Of a DNA stretch of 64,000 nt, positions 24,993-34,202 are shown one piece after another. The notes beneath the pieces were generated by a model. The model had not been told where the DNA came from, ran no database searches, and was given only the letters and a program-made list of their open reading frames with translations. The translations under genes and the position numbers were made by a program. The stretch covers positions 1-64,000 of the forward strand of contig JACKAN010000004.1 in the NCBI GenBank assembly GCA_020635055.1, read 5' to 3'. Source of the stretch: Pseudobdellovibrionaceae bacterium (GTDB taxonomy: Bacteria; Bdellovibrionota; Bdellovibrionia; Bdellovibrionales; UBA1609). Each line of letters starts with the position of its first letter. The first letter of the stretch is position 1.

Positions 24993-25922
24993 ATGTCCTT
25001 TTTGTTAGGTGAAAGTTCATTTCAAAATATAAAGCGTTTAAATTGTATTTTAAATGACCAAGCTAGGCGTAAAACTGAATTAGCTAAAGGAATACAGTTT
25101 CCAGAATATGAACCTTGGATGTGCTCTTCTCAAAGTCGTAAAAGATTTAGTATATTAAAAGGAAATTTTCAAAAGAAACAAAGTCCTGAACCAGTTGTAG
25201 ATTTAAATCGATTGATTTTATTAAAAAGAGCGATAAGTGAAAGTAAATGCGGCCATGATTTACATTACTTATTGCCAGAAGATCAAAATAGAAAAATAAT
25301 GGATTTTTCTATAGATAATTCTACTAATTTCGAATTAGAAGTAAACCATTGCATTAATTATATTAACCGTTTTTCACCTAGTATATCCACAATATTTTCA
25401 GAGCTTATTTATCAAATAGTTCCTTTGGTTCCAAAAAAAAACTATTCAAAGATAAGACAAAATGGCAGTGGTTTTTCTACACATGAATTCCGTGGAGTTA
25501 TATTTTTAAGTTTAGCAGTAAATACAAGCATCTCAAGATTTGAAAATTTACTTAATTTAGTTCATGAATTGGCACATCAAGTATTATTTTTGTATCAATG
25601 CTCAGATTCTATCATCGCTGATGATTTATATAAATCTGTATATTCAGTAATTAGGAAAACAGAACGTCCAGCGATACAAAGTTTCCATGCATTAGTTGCT
25701 TCAGCATATATGTTACAATTTTGTTTAGATATATCACATATCCAATCTGAAATTGTTGAAACAAATTATTTTAAGTCTAGAGTTAGTGAACTTAAAAACT
25801 ATTTGTATGAAGGTTTAAATGCTTTTGAAAATATTAACTTCACTAAAACCGGTGATTGTATTTATAGCGAAATAAGCAAATTGTTATTTAATGATCCGGA
25901 GAAAAATATTGCATCATTTTAA
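24993..25922 (+). CDS. HExxH protein related to aKG-dependent peptide beta-hydroxylases
   Basis: A 309-residue soluble protein. Residues 191-195 are HELAH within LLNLVHELAHQVLFLY, and about 30 residues later a RPAIQSFHA segment (R225, P226, H232) follows. This combination, a lvHE.aHq.L helix then RP....FHA, is what I recall for the HExxH family of putative RiPP-modifying enzymes (TIGR04267-type, aKG-HExxH beta-hydroxylases). In that family the two HExxH histidines and a later histidine would bind iron. An ordinary zinc metalloprotease is the alternative. There is no signal peptide. It is 15 bases after the binding-protein gene and overlaps the kinase gene by up to 32 bases, so the five genes are probably one transcript. 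Confidence 0.65.
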   Translation: MSFLLGESSFQNIKRLNCILNDQARRKTELAKGIQFPEYEPWMCSSQSRKRFSILKGNFQKKQSPEPVVDLNRLILLKRAISESKCGHDLHYLLPEDQNRKIMDFSIDNSTNFELEVNHCINYINRFSPSISTIFSELIYQIVPLVPKKNYSKIRQNGSGFSTHEFRGVIFLSLAVNTSISRFENLLNLVHELAHQVLFLYQCSDSIIADDLYKSVYSVIRKTERPAIQSFHALVASAYMLQFCLDISHIQSEIVETNYFKSRVSELKNYLYEGLNAFENINFTKTGDCIYSEISKLLFNDPEKNIASF

Positions 25923-27294
25923 TGATAAAAGTTTAAAAAAATTAGCTGAGTTAAAAGCAAAAAAAATGGCTTTTTTATTAGCCATTATTATTTCAGTCTG
26001 TATAATCTCAATATTTATAACCTTTAAGTTTTTAAACTACGAAACGATAATTAATATTCAACTTCAAACTAATATTCAAAACTTCGAATATTGGTTTAAA
26101 ACAGGCGACAGTTTTCAAACACAAAGAACTATTAGTAATATTGTTAATAGTTTGGATAATATAAATAACATTGAGGTAATTGATGTAAGTAATAATTTTA
26201 AGATTGCTGACGCTACAAGTCCAAAAAAATTTGGCACCATTTTGTTAACTAAAAAAATGTATATTGCTAATGGAAAAGGACTTATTAAAATTGTATTTTG
26301 TTTTGATTATTTATTTGGATTTATATTAATTGCATTTACTTTTATATGTTACTTTTTACTCAATATTATATTTAGGAATTCATTTATCAAGTTATCAAAT
26401 ACAATTCTCATTCCTATTCAAAAATTTAGCGATGAATTAAATCATAAAGATAGGATAGATGAAATTGCAAATATGGAGTTAAATAGTTCTTCAATTTATG
26501 AGTTAAGGGTTTTTCAAGAACAACTTAAAAATCTTGGTATAAGACTTCAAGAAAACGAATTTAAACTACTTAAATTACAAAAACAAAAAATAATTCTAAG
26601 CATTGCTAAGCAAGTGGCTCACGATATTCGCAGTCCTTTAACTAGTTTAAAAATAGCAACTAAACAAGCTAAAGGTATGAGTGCAAGTGAGGCTAGTTTA
26701 ATTAACAAATCTATTCAGCGAATACAGGATATAGCTGAAGATTTATTGTCTAAGGATAGATTGCAGCATACAGAAAATGATTTGCAACTTATTCAAATTG
26801 AGACAGAAAATAAAAGTGCTTTAATGGCACCTAGCAAAAAATATAAATTAGCTGATTTAGTCTCAGAAACCTTAGATGAAAAAATGATTGAGTACCAAGA
26901 TAACAAAAAAATTGAATTTAAAAGTTTTCTTGAATTTAATATTCAAAATGCAAAAACGTTTATTGACCCTGCGACTTTCAAAAGAGTTTTATCTAATCTT
27001 ATTAATAATGCAGTAGAGGCTATCAAACCGGACACTCAAGGCATTATTACTATTGACTTAAACAAAGAGGACGATTGTTTTATTTTAGAGCTAAGAGATA
27101 ATGGCTGTGGGATTTCGGAATCAGATTTAGTTAAAATACTTGATCATGGAAAAAGCATAAATAAAGCCAAAGGCAATGGCTTGGGTCTAAAATATGCCAA
27201 AAAAATAATCGAAAATCTAAATGGTAGCATAAAGATTTTCTCAACAGTAGGTATTGGTACAACAGTTAAAATAACTTTACCTATTTCAACTTAG
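25891..27294 (+). CDS. Orphan membrane sensor histidine kinase
   Basis: A 467-residue two-pass kinase. Membrane segments at about residues 27-46 and 134-160 flank a small periplasmic sensor of about 85 residues. The HisKA phosphoacceptor is H244 in AKQVAHDIRSPLTSLK. The N box is FKRVLSNLINNAVEAI, the G1 box LRDNGCGIS and the G2 box GNGLGLKYAKKI. No response regulator lies nearby. ATG 25891 overlaps the HExxH gene by 32 bases and lacks a ribosome site, whereas TTG 25909 (MHHFNDKSL) has GGAG 7 bases upstream and may be the real start. It probably senses an envelope signal, perhaps the product of this locus. Confidence 0.88.
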   Translation: MIRRKILHHFNDKSLKKLAELKAKKMAFLLAIIISVCIISIFITFKFLNYETIINIQLQTNIQNFEYWFKTGDSFQTQRTISNIVNSLDNINNIEVIDVSNNFKIADATSPKKFGTILLTKKMYIANGKGLIKIVFCFDYLFGFILIAFTFICYFLLNIIFRNSFIKLSNTILIPIQKFSDELNHKDRIDEIANMELNSSSIYELRVFQEQLKNLGIRLQENEFKLLKLQKQKIILSIAKQVAHDIRSPLTSLKIATKQAKGMSASEASLINKSIQRIQDIAEDLLSKDRLQHTENDLQLIQIETENKSALMAPSKKYKLADLVSETLDEKMIEYQDNKKIEFKSFLEFNIQNAKTFIDPATFKRVLSNLINNAVEAIKPDTQGIITIDLNKEDDCFILELRDNGCGISESDLVKILDHGKSINKAKGNGLGLKYAKKIIENLNGSIKIFSTVGIGTTVKITLPIST

Positions 27295-27345
27295 ATAAGT
27301 TATTTTTTATTACATAGTAATCTAATAATACTAGCTGATAAATAT

Positions 27346-28068
27346 TTACTGTTTTAGATGGTGATTTATCGAGATTTTTATGAGCCCTACAAATGAATTT
27401 ATTATTTCTTTATAGTTTGTTTTGCTTTGACCTTTGGTTCTATTAAAAAAATCAGTATCCATTTGGGCAACTTTAAAATTTGCCTTTAGTAGGTAACATA
27501 AAGATTCAGTTAGATATATATAGCCTTTATAGCTTTGACTCTTCATATCTAAATATTCTATACAGTTTTTTTTGTAGAATCGAAATCCATTAGTATAGTC
27601 GTAAATATTTTTATTTATTAATACTCTAGCTAATATATTTGCAGAATAACTCACAATCTTTCGGTTTAAAGGCCAACCGTAAATTTTAGCATTGGGATAA
27701 CGGCAAGCAATTACACAATCAAATTCTTTTAAAAGATTCAAGGCGGGTTTAATGTATTTTACATCATGGGAAAAATCACTGTCCATTTCAATAAAATAAT
27801 CAAATCTATTTTTTATTAGACCCCATTTAAATCCAATTTTTACAGCTGCACCGCGACCACCCTTATTTGGGTTCACAATTATGTTTACTCTTTCTTTGTT
27901 TTTTAGCTCTAAAGAATCGATATACTTTTTAACGATTTCGTAGGTTTTATCGGGACTATTGTCGTCAACTACACAAATAGATAAATTATCAAAAACTAAT
28001 AATTGATTTATAAGTTTAGCGATATTTTCTGATTCATTATAGGTGGGAATTACGACGAGTGTGTTCAA
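27346..28068 (-). CDS. Family 2 glycosyltransferase, polyprenyl-phosphate mannosyltransferase-like
   Basis: A 240-residue GT-A enzyme resembling the dolichol-phosphate mannose synthase group. VVIPTYNESENI starts at residue 4, VVDDNSPDKT binds the nucleotide, and EMDSDFSHD carries the metal-binding DxD. There is no C-terminal membrane region, as in the soluble members. It may charge a lipid carrier used by GT-C enzymes such as the DUF2723-like or family 39-like membrane proteins in this window; that link is inference. The gene overlaps the upstream aminotransferase-like gene by 4 bases. Confidence 0.85.
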   Translation of the reverse strand: MNTLVVIPTYNESENIAKLINQLLVFDNLSICVVDDNSPDKTYEIVKKYIDSLELKNKERVNIIVNPNKGGRGAAVKIGFKWGLIKNRFDYFIEMDSDFSHDVKYIKPALNLLKEFDCVIACRYPNAKIYGWPLNRKIVSYSANILARVLINKNIYDYTNGFRFYKKNCIEYLDMKSQSYKGYIYLTESLCYLLKANFKVAQMDTDFFNRTKGQSKTNYKEIINSFVGLIKISINHHLKQ

Positions 28069-29273
28069 TGAACAGATAATTCCCTTAGTGCATGGCTTAA
28101 TGCAGTTAAAGCTTCATCCCCTGTATTGGGGTGACAACCGATCATAAAGCCATACTTAAACAGAGTTTCGGAAAAATTTAAGTCTACTGTCGCTTTAAAG
28201 CTGATTTTTTTTATTGCTGGATGTTGAGTCAAATTCCCGGCAATGATCGGTCGGGTTTCAATGGAATGACTTTCAAAAATACTTTGAATATCTTTAGCTA
28301 ACATCTTTTTGGTTCTGTCGAATAGACAGATGTTCATAGGGCAAATATTGGGATGGTCTAAATTTAAATGATCTATGTTATCTTCTCCAAAAACATATAA
28401 AAAATCAGATTTTTCTTTAATTAGTTGTAATATATTTTTGTAAAGAACATTTCTCTTTTTTAAATTCTGCTGTAGCTTCTTTAATTGTACAAGTCCAATA
28501 GCCGCTTGGATTTCCATTGGTCTAACATTGTAGCCGGTTGTAACAAAACAAAATCGGGGATCGATATTTGGGTGAATGTCGAATTTATTTTTGTCTTTTC
28601 GGTCTCTAGTCCACCCATGCGACCTAAGGCTTCTTAAATCATCAGCCAAGGCATCGTCATTTGTAACTATAGTTCCACCTTCTATGGTGGTTAAATGATG
28701 AGAAAAAAAATGAGAAAATGTTCCTCCCCAGCCAAAGTTCCCCACATGTTTATGGTCGGAATAACAACCAAGAGACTCACAACAATCTTCTAAAAGTATT
28801 AAGTTGTGCTCTTCACAAAAATTAATTATAGATTCCATGTCCGCAGTAAGCCCCATAACATGAATTAAAAACATAGCTTTAGTTTTATTGCTTAGTGCTT
28901 TTTTTGCAGAGTCTGTGGATATAGCCATAGTTTTAGGGTCGATATCGACAAAAACGGGTGTTAATCCCAACTGGGCAATGGGCCAAACAGTTGTTGGCCA
29001 ACTAAGTGCTGGGACTATAATTTCATCTCCGGCCTTGAGCTGTGCACTAGCAAAAGCCCGCATTAGTAATGTATTAACCAGTAATAAATTAGCAGAAGAG
29101 CCAGAGTTAACCATTATGGCATGTTTAGCGCCAACAAATTTAGCAAATGCAGATTCAAATTCTTTTGTTTTTTCGCCAAGAGTGTATTTTCCAGAATTGA
29201 GAACTTCAATGGCTGCATTTTTTTCTTCGTCGCCAAAGCAATCGTAACTTAAGGGGTAAATATAGTCTTTCAT
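28065..29273 (-). CDS. ColD-like GDP-4-keto-6-deoxymannose 3-dehydratase
   Basis: A 402-residue member of the DegT/DnrJ/EryC1 fold. The expected PLP lysine is replaced by His: the motif reads FFSHHLTTIEGG with His192 at the lysine position. That substitution marks the PMP-dependent C3-dehydratases ColD and RfbH rather than aminotransferases. The NSGSSANLLL and EDCCESLGC motifs bind cofactor. Its neighbour gmd makes GDP-4-keto-6-deoxymannose, the ColD substrate, so the product would be a GDP-4-keto-3,6-dideoxy sugar. It overlaps gmd and the GT2 gene by 4 bases each. The final reductase/epimerase is not in this block but may be the Fcl-like protein at 38088. Confidence 0.83.
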   Translation of the reverse strand: MKDYIYPLSYDCFGDEEKNAAIEVLNSGKYTLGEKTKEFESAFAKFVGAKHAIMVNSGSSANLLLVNTLLMRAFASAQLKAGDEIIVPALSWPTTVWPIAQLGLTPVFVDIDPKTMAISTDSAKKALSNKTKAMFLIHVMGLTADMESIINFCEEHNLILLEDCCESLGCYSDHKHVGNFGWGGTFSHFFSHHLTTIEGGTIVTNDDALADDLRSLRSHGWTRDRKDKNKFDIHPNIDPRFCFVTTGYNVRPMEIQAAIGLVQLKKLQQNLKKRNVLYKNILQLIKEKSDFLYVFGEDNIDHLNLDHPNICPMNICLFDRTKKMLAKDIQSIFESHSIETRPIIAGNLTQHPAIKKISFKATVDLNFSETLFKYGFMIGCHPNTGDEALTALSHALRELSVH

Positions 29274-30280
29274 TTTTGTTTCATTTGTTTTTCTAAATAC
29301 TCATAGTCGGCTTCAACCATGATTTTTATAAGTTCATCAAAAGAAGTTTTGTTTTTCCAGCCCAATATTTTTTTTGCTTTACTGGCATCGCCCACTAAAT
29401 TGTCCACTTCTGTAGGGCGGAAGTATTTGGGATCAATTTTAATATATTTTTCATAATCTAAATTTAAAAAACTAAATGCTTTTTCACAGAAATCTCTTAC
29501 TGTATGTGATTCTCCAGTGGCAATTACATAATCATCTGGTTGATCCTGTTGAAGCATTAACCACATGGCTTCGACATAGTCTTTTGCATAACCCCAATCT
29601 CTTCTAGCTTCTAAATTACCTAGAGCAAGACTGTGTTGTAATCCTAGTTTTATAGCAACCGCTCCAAGAGTTATTTTTCTAGTAACAAAATTTTCACTTC
29701 TTCTTGGAGATTCGTGATTAAAAAGTATGCCATTACATAAAAACAACTTATAAGCTTCGCGATAATTTACAGTAATATTATGGGCAAAGGCCTTCGACGC
29801 CCCATAGGGTGAGCGTGGTCTAAAAGAGGTGAGTTCGTTTTGTGGACTGGAGGGGTTAAGACCAAAAACTTCTGATGAGCCAGCTTGGTAGAATTTAACA
29901 GATTTATTGTCTATTTTCCTAAGGGCCTCCAAAAGCCTTAAAACACCAATTCCTGTGACTTCTGAAGTGTATACGGGGATTTCAAAACTGATTTTTACAT
30001 GACTTTGAGCTGCTAAATTATAAATTTCGTCGGGTTGAACTTTTTCAATTACTTTTATTAATGATGATGAGTCTGTCAAATCGCCATAATGAAGCTTTAC
30101 CTCTAAGTTTTTCCCATCATGGTACTCTTCTAAATTAAAAAGATGATCTATGCGTTGGCGGTTCAAGGCACTTGTTCTGCGTACTAAACCATGGACCTCA
30201 TAACCTTTATCTAGCAAAAACTCTGATAAGTAACTGCCATCTTGTCCTGTTATACCTGTAATAAGTGCTTTCCTACTCAT
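29270..30280 (-). CDS. gmd: GDP-mannose 4,6-dehydratase
   Basis: Converts GDP-mannose to GDP-4-keto-6-deoxymannose. The N-terminus reads ALITGITGQDGSYLSEFLL with the GMD-specific GQDG. AAQSHVKISFE, SSEVFG with the catalytic region, RSPYGASKAFAH (YxxxK), and NGILFNHESPRRSENFVTRKI are all diagnostic. At 336 residues it is at the short end of the family. It is the first gene of a three-gene minus-strand unit with ColD-like and GT2 genes, divergent from the gene at 30351. The second gmd at 36960 is a distinct, longer copy. Confidence 0.92.
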   Translation of the reverse strand: MSRKALITGITGQDGSYLSEFLLDKGYEVHGLVRRTSALNRQRIDHLFNLEEYHDGKNLEVKLHYGDLTDSSSLIKVIEKVQPDEIYNLAAQSHVKISFEIPVYTSEVTGIGVLRLLEALRKIDNKSVKFYQAGSSEVFGLNPSSPQNELTSFRPRSPYGASKAFAHNITVNYREAYKLFLCNGILFNHESPRRSENFVTRKITLGAVAIKLGLQHSLALGNLEARRDWGYAKDYVEAMWLMLQQDQPDDYVIATGESHTVRDFCEKAFSFLNLDYEKYIKIDPKYFRPTEVDNLVGDASKAKKILGWKNKTSFDELIKIMVEADYEYLEKQMKQK

Positions 30281-30350
30281 TATTCCCCATCAATAATATT
30301 TATTTTAACTTCTTCTTGAATCAGTTGAGTACGTAATTAAAAATATATAG

Positions 30351-32171
30351 ATGTTTAAATCGAAAGTCATATATCTAAACACAGCTCTGATCTTTGTATG
30401 GTTTTGGCAGTTTACGACGCCTTACGTTAGCTTTGGCCCCCAGGCTCTTGCCGAATTTGCTTTTTTTGAAGGGGGTATATTAAACCCACCGGGATACCCG
30501 CTGTTTACATTTTTCTCAGAGATTTTTAAAAATAATATTTTTGTTAATGCAGCTTTGCGCCCCAGCTTCCTAGCCTGTTTTGCAGGAGCAATCACCTTTT
30601 TACTGTTAAACAAAACACTGAAGTTTTGGTTAACAAATAAAAAAGACGATTTACTGCAATCGAGTTTAACACTTTTTATTTTTTTAGGTTTTCTAGCTAG
30701 CCCATTAACAATAAGTCAGTTTTCTCATTTAGAAAAATACAGCATCAGTGCCATGTTTTTTAGTTTGCTATTTTATTATTTTAGTAAGCTATTTAATCGA
30801 AATAGTATAAGCAATAAAAATATTTTTATTTTTTTCCTGATTGTAGGCTTTAGTTTATGCGCTCATTACTCCTACTCAGCTATTGCCCTATTATTTACAA
30901 TATCTTTGTTATTTAATTTTAGAAAATATTTAAATTTAAATGTTTTATTTGTAAGTATATTTGGTTTTTTAATTGGATTACTGCCTTTTTTATTTTTAGT
31001 TTTTAGCTCTTTAAGGGATCCTATTTTGGATTGGGGAAATCCAGAAAATTTAAATAATCTTTTAGATACGGTCTCTAGAAAACAATATTCTGGTTTGGAA
31101 ATACCCCTAACCTGGAATTATTTTAAACATCAAGTTCAATTGCAGTACTCTTTGATCAGTGAATGGAACATGATCATATTAATAATTTTATCTTTGCCTG
31201 GTTTGTATTTTGCATCTCTAAAAAATAAAAAATTATTAATTATTTTAATAAGTTTATTTGCCCTTGGGGAAGCAATAGCTACATTTGTTAGATTTTACGA
31301 CCCACTCAGTGGAACAGAAGGTATAAATATTGGATTTAACAGGATGATGATGCCCTTTTTTTTACCATGGTATTTATTGGTAATAACTCTTTCGGCAATA
31401 GGATTAATCACAATATTTGCAAAATTAAGTAACATAAGATTTAAAAGCTTGTTTACAATTATTGTAGTGATGTTGTCTTCAGTAGGGGTTTATAAACAAA
31501 TTAAAAGAGGTAAGTATCCGGCTGTAATCCCTGAGCTAATTAAAAATATTGATGCTGTTGTTGATGAAAACACGCAAATTATAACAAGCATAGATGCCAT
31601 TTATTTTGGACTTATCAATGCTCAAAGAAGGGGAGACTTTAAAAAAAATGTACCCATTATTCATGCCAGCTTAATTAATACTTCGTGGTATTTTAGTCTT
31701 ATCCAGAGGCTCTATCCAAATATTAAAGAAACTCCACTTTACTCTTCCTGGCAGGTTTTTGATCAAGCTATAAGAGCTTATGAACAAGATAATAAAACTC
31801 CTTCCGAAAAAACATATTTGGCATTAAATAAATTTGTAGCCGATTTAACCTCCCACAAAGAAAAGAGTCTGGTGCTTTCTAGCCCTCAAATGATGCCACT
31901 TCCATTGTATTTAACAGAGGGCTTTCAAAGGCAACCCTTTATTATTGGATTCTGGCTTTATAAAAATCCTATTGTGGTTCAAACCATTCCTTGGGATAAA
32001 TGGCAATTCTCAGAGGCTTTTAGTGGCAAAAATATAGATGGTTTTCCTTGGGTGTTTAGCTATAGGGCTATGATTAGAGAAAATTGGACTTATAGGAAAC
32101 CATTAGAAAACATTTTGTTTCCAGAAAATATTCAATACATACAAAATTTTGAAAAATTAATTAGCCCTTAA
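30351..32171 (+). CDS. DUF2723-like polytopic membrane glycosyltransferase
   Basis: A 606-residue protein with about ten hydrophobic segments over the first 370 residues and a soluble C-terminal domain. The first loop has LAEFAFFEGGILNPPGYPLFTF, matching the E-F...HPPGYPL region of DUF2723 proteins, which belong to the GT-C superfamily using lipid-linked sugars. It probably acts at the periplasmic face, transferring sugar to protein or glycan. It is divergent from gmd (70 bases) and overlaps the convergent gene at 32168 by 4 bases. The acceptor cannot be inferred. Confidence 0.78.
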   Translation: MFKSKVIYLNTALIFVWFWQFTTPYVSFGPQALAEFAFFEGGILNPPGYPLFTFFSEIFKNNIFVNAALRPSFLACFAGAITFLLLNKTLKFWLTNKKDDLLQSSLTLFIFLGFLASPLTISQFSHLEKYSISAMFFSLLFYYFSKLFNRNSISNKNIFIFFLIVGFSLCAHYSYSAIALLFTISLLFNFRKYLNLNVLFVSIFGFLIGLLPFLFLVFSSLRDPILDWGNPENLNNLLDTVSRKQYSGLEIPLTWNYFKHQVQLQYSLISEWNMIILIILSLPGLYFASLKNKKLLIILISLFALGEAIATFVRFYDPLSGTEGINIGFNRMMMPFFLPWYLLVITLSAIGLITIFAKLSNIRFKSLFTIIVVMLSSVGVYKQIKRGKYPAVIPELIKNIDAVVDENTQIITSIDAIYFGLINAQRRGDFKKNVPIIHASLINTSWYFSLIQRLYPNIKETPLYSSWQVFDQAIRAYEQDNKTPSEKTYLALNKFVADLTSHKEKSLVLSSPQMMPLPLYLTEGFQRQPFIIGFWLYKNPIVVQTIPWDKWQFSEAFSGKNIDGFPWVFSYRAMIRENWTYRKPLENILFPENIQYIQNFEKLISP

Positions 32172-32932
32172 AAAGAGGCACCACCTTTAAAATTAGGGCT
32201 AGATAAAAAGGCATCTACACTAGTGGAATTAATAGTAATCCTACAAAAAGAAGATGCTGGTTTTGCACAGCAAATAGCGCCATGGCTATTGGTTTTAAGG
32301 TCTGACCCGCAACCATTGATAACTTGGTTAGCACCACCCACACGGCAACTCTGGCTATAGGCTACAGATGCACAGGAAAATCTCTCTGACACCATTAAGG
32401 CATGGGTTGCTGCCATGGAAGTCCAGGTGCAGCCGGAATCAGGTGAAATTTCCACGAGTCCTGTAGTAGGGGCATCTACCCAAAAAGCATTGTTAGTTCC
32501 TGCGCAACTATAATAATTTCCAGGCAAATATTTGCACAGGGTAAGGCCAGTACCACATAGGCTACTCGCATTAGTAAAATCAACGGATCCAGGGCAAGCT
32601 TTGGCTTGCATGGTAGCTCCACAGGAAACATGTGTAAAATATCCAAAATCTGCAGTGCCAGGTGTACAAGCATCAGTGTTGGATACAGATGTTATATCAA
32701 CAGAGGCCCCGTAAACTTTCGTAGCATTAGGTATTAAGGTTTCGTTAGATAAATTCACAATTTGAGAGCCACTGGGGGAGAAACAGGCAACATCATAATT
32801 TACACTGACCGTGGAAGGATTGGTTAAAACTACTTTGTCATTCATATTCATTAAATTAACTGTTCTTGCAGCTTGAGACGTATTTGAAATTATAATTAAT
32901 AATAGACCCATAATAACTGAAATGCTGGACAT
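32168..32932 (-). CDS. Secreted cysteine-rich protein of unknown function
   Basis: About 254 residues. The frame opens at TTG 32947, but GGAGG just upstream of ATG 32932 decides the start at MSSISVIM. A signal peptide ends TSQAA near residue 22. The mature chain has about 15 cysteines, several in pairs such as ICC and CSCA-like spacing, suggesting many disulfides and an extracellular or surface location. No domain is recognised. It ends in a 4-base overlap with the membrane protein gene and lies downstream of the lipoprotein gene at 33000, with which it is probably co-transcribed. The TlpA-like protein at 4703 would be a plausible disulfide partner. Confidence 0.72.
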   Translation of the reverse strand: MSSISVIMGLLLIIISNTSQAARTVNLMNMNDKVVLTNPSTVSVNYDVACFSPSGSQIVNLSNETLIPNATKVYGASVDITSVSNTDACTPGTADFGYFTHVSCGATMQAKACPGSVDFTNASSLCGTGLTLCKYLPGNYYSCAGTNNAFWVDAPTTGLVEISPDSGCTWTSMAATHALMVSERFSCASVAYSQSCRVGGANQVINGCGSDLKTNSHGAICCAKPASSFCRITINSTSVDAFLSSPNFKGGASF

Positions 32933-32999
32933 GAATTTACCCTCCAATGGTAGCTAAGAATTTATTTTTACATACAAAAATTATCAAATAAACTTAATT

Positions 33000-33974
33000 T
33001 TAATAATTCGCTAGATGTTGTACATAGGGTGGAACTTTATGACTCAGTTTCTCTAATTGATTGGCACTTATAAATCGATAAATATTTCCGGCATGGTCTA
33101 GGCCATATAAATTTCTAGACATACCTGGACTAATGGCCGCTATCCATGAGGGAACTCTACAAGTTGAAAAGGGGCAGTTGGAGTCTAAGTATTTAATATT
33201 GCCATTACCAAGAACTTCCACAACTTGACCCTCACCAATCAAGCCATAATAAAGTTTGGTATCGGGCTTTTGAGTAACGGATCTTACAAACTTTGCCACA
33301 ACAAATGAGCTATCTTGTTTAGCAATACCTAAAGTACTAAATGTAGTAATTTGGTTTTTGTCATAAGCTATGGACTCATTGGTGGGGTGAGACTCTGAGT
33401 TAAAAATATCTATTTGATTTTTATCTTTAATTACACCATCTGTATTGAGAGCCACCTCTACCTTTCCTGCGCAAAGATTGGGTTGAGCCGATTGTTTAAC
33501 GACATGGTCATTCCAATTTTTAAAATCTAAAAGAATTTCCACAATGGTTTCGGATTTAGTCGTATCTACGTTAGTTTTTTGTCCTACTTTGTAAACCCCA
33601 CAATTAAATTTGCTGTCACAAGCTTGATCCCACTTAGGACAGGTATCGTTAGTGGCATTAAGAGCCAACATATAAAGCTCTACAGTTCTGCCGGTTCCAT
33701 TAGGAACAAGGAGTTCCAGTTGACTTCCCGCTGGCATAAATGCACTAAAAACTCCAGGAACTGGACCACAAGCATTACTTCCCGCAGGTAAACCGGGTCC
33801 AACAACATTAACGGCATAGCATATTTTAGCCACATCATCCTGAAACCCCAAACCTGCTACTTTGTTTTTACTTAAATGTTCAGGAAGCTGAACCATCAAG
33901 CTGGAGTAATCTGAACTTTCTCTAGAGCAAGAAGCTAAGAAAAATAATGTTGTAATAAGAAAAATTAGCTTCAT
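33000..33974 (-). CDS. Lipoprotein of unknown function
   Basis: A 324-residue lipoprotein with signal MKLIFLITTLFFLASC (Cys16). The mature chain has several cysteines (CGPV, CPKW, CDSK, CGVYK) and a C-terminal stretch of short beta motifs (YYGLIGEGQ, NIKYLDSN, LYGLDHAGNIYRF) that could be a partial propeller. It precedes the cysteine-rich secreted protein on the same strand. The 228 bases between it and the insertion-sequence end (33975-34202) hold no gene; I see only a short tandem AAGCTAAGAAAAGCTAAGAA near 34053. Confidence 0.72.
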   Translation of the reverse strand: MKLIFLITTLFFLASCSRESSDYSSLMVQLPEHLSKNKVAGLGFQDDVAKICYAVNVVGPGLPAGSNACGPVPGVFSAFMPAGSQLELLVPNGTGRTVELYMLALNATNDTCPKWDQACDSKFNCGVYKVGQKTNVDTTKSETIVEILLDFKNWNDHVVKQSAQPNLCAGKVEVALNTDGVIKDKNQIDIFNSESHPTNESIAYDKNQITTFSTLGIAKQDSSFVVAKFVRSVTQKPDTKLYYGLIGEGQVVEVLGNGNIKYLDSNCPFSTCRVPSWIAAISPGMSRNLYGLDHAGNIYRFISANQLEKLSHKVPPYVQHLANY

Positions 33975-34202
33975 TTAAGTATCCTGTCGGCCTGTCTGTT
34001 TTATTTATTTTATAGATACTTTTCGGCTAACTTTAGTCTGGGCATGAGAAATAAAGCTAAGAAAAGCTAAGAAAATTCGATTTTTCGCAAGAAATTTCAA
34101 ATTCGAATTGATCCGAAATTATCGTCACCGAGATGTAGCGAAACGAGACCGCAATGACTCTTAAAAAAGGTAACTTTCAAAGGTTTGATATTTTTGAAGA
34201 AA

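Noticed and set aside
28065..29273. Calling the DegT-fold protein a GDP-perosamine or other sugar aminotransferase
   Set aside because: The PLP-binding lysine is replaced by histidine in FFSHHLTTIEGG, which fits 3-dehydratases.
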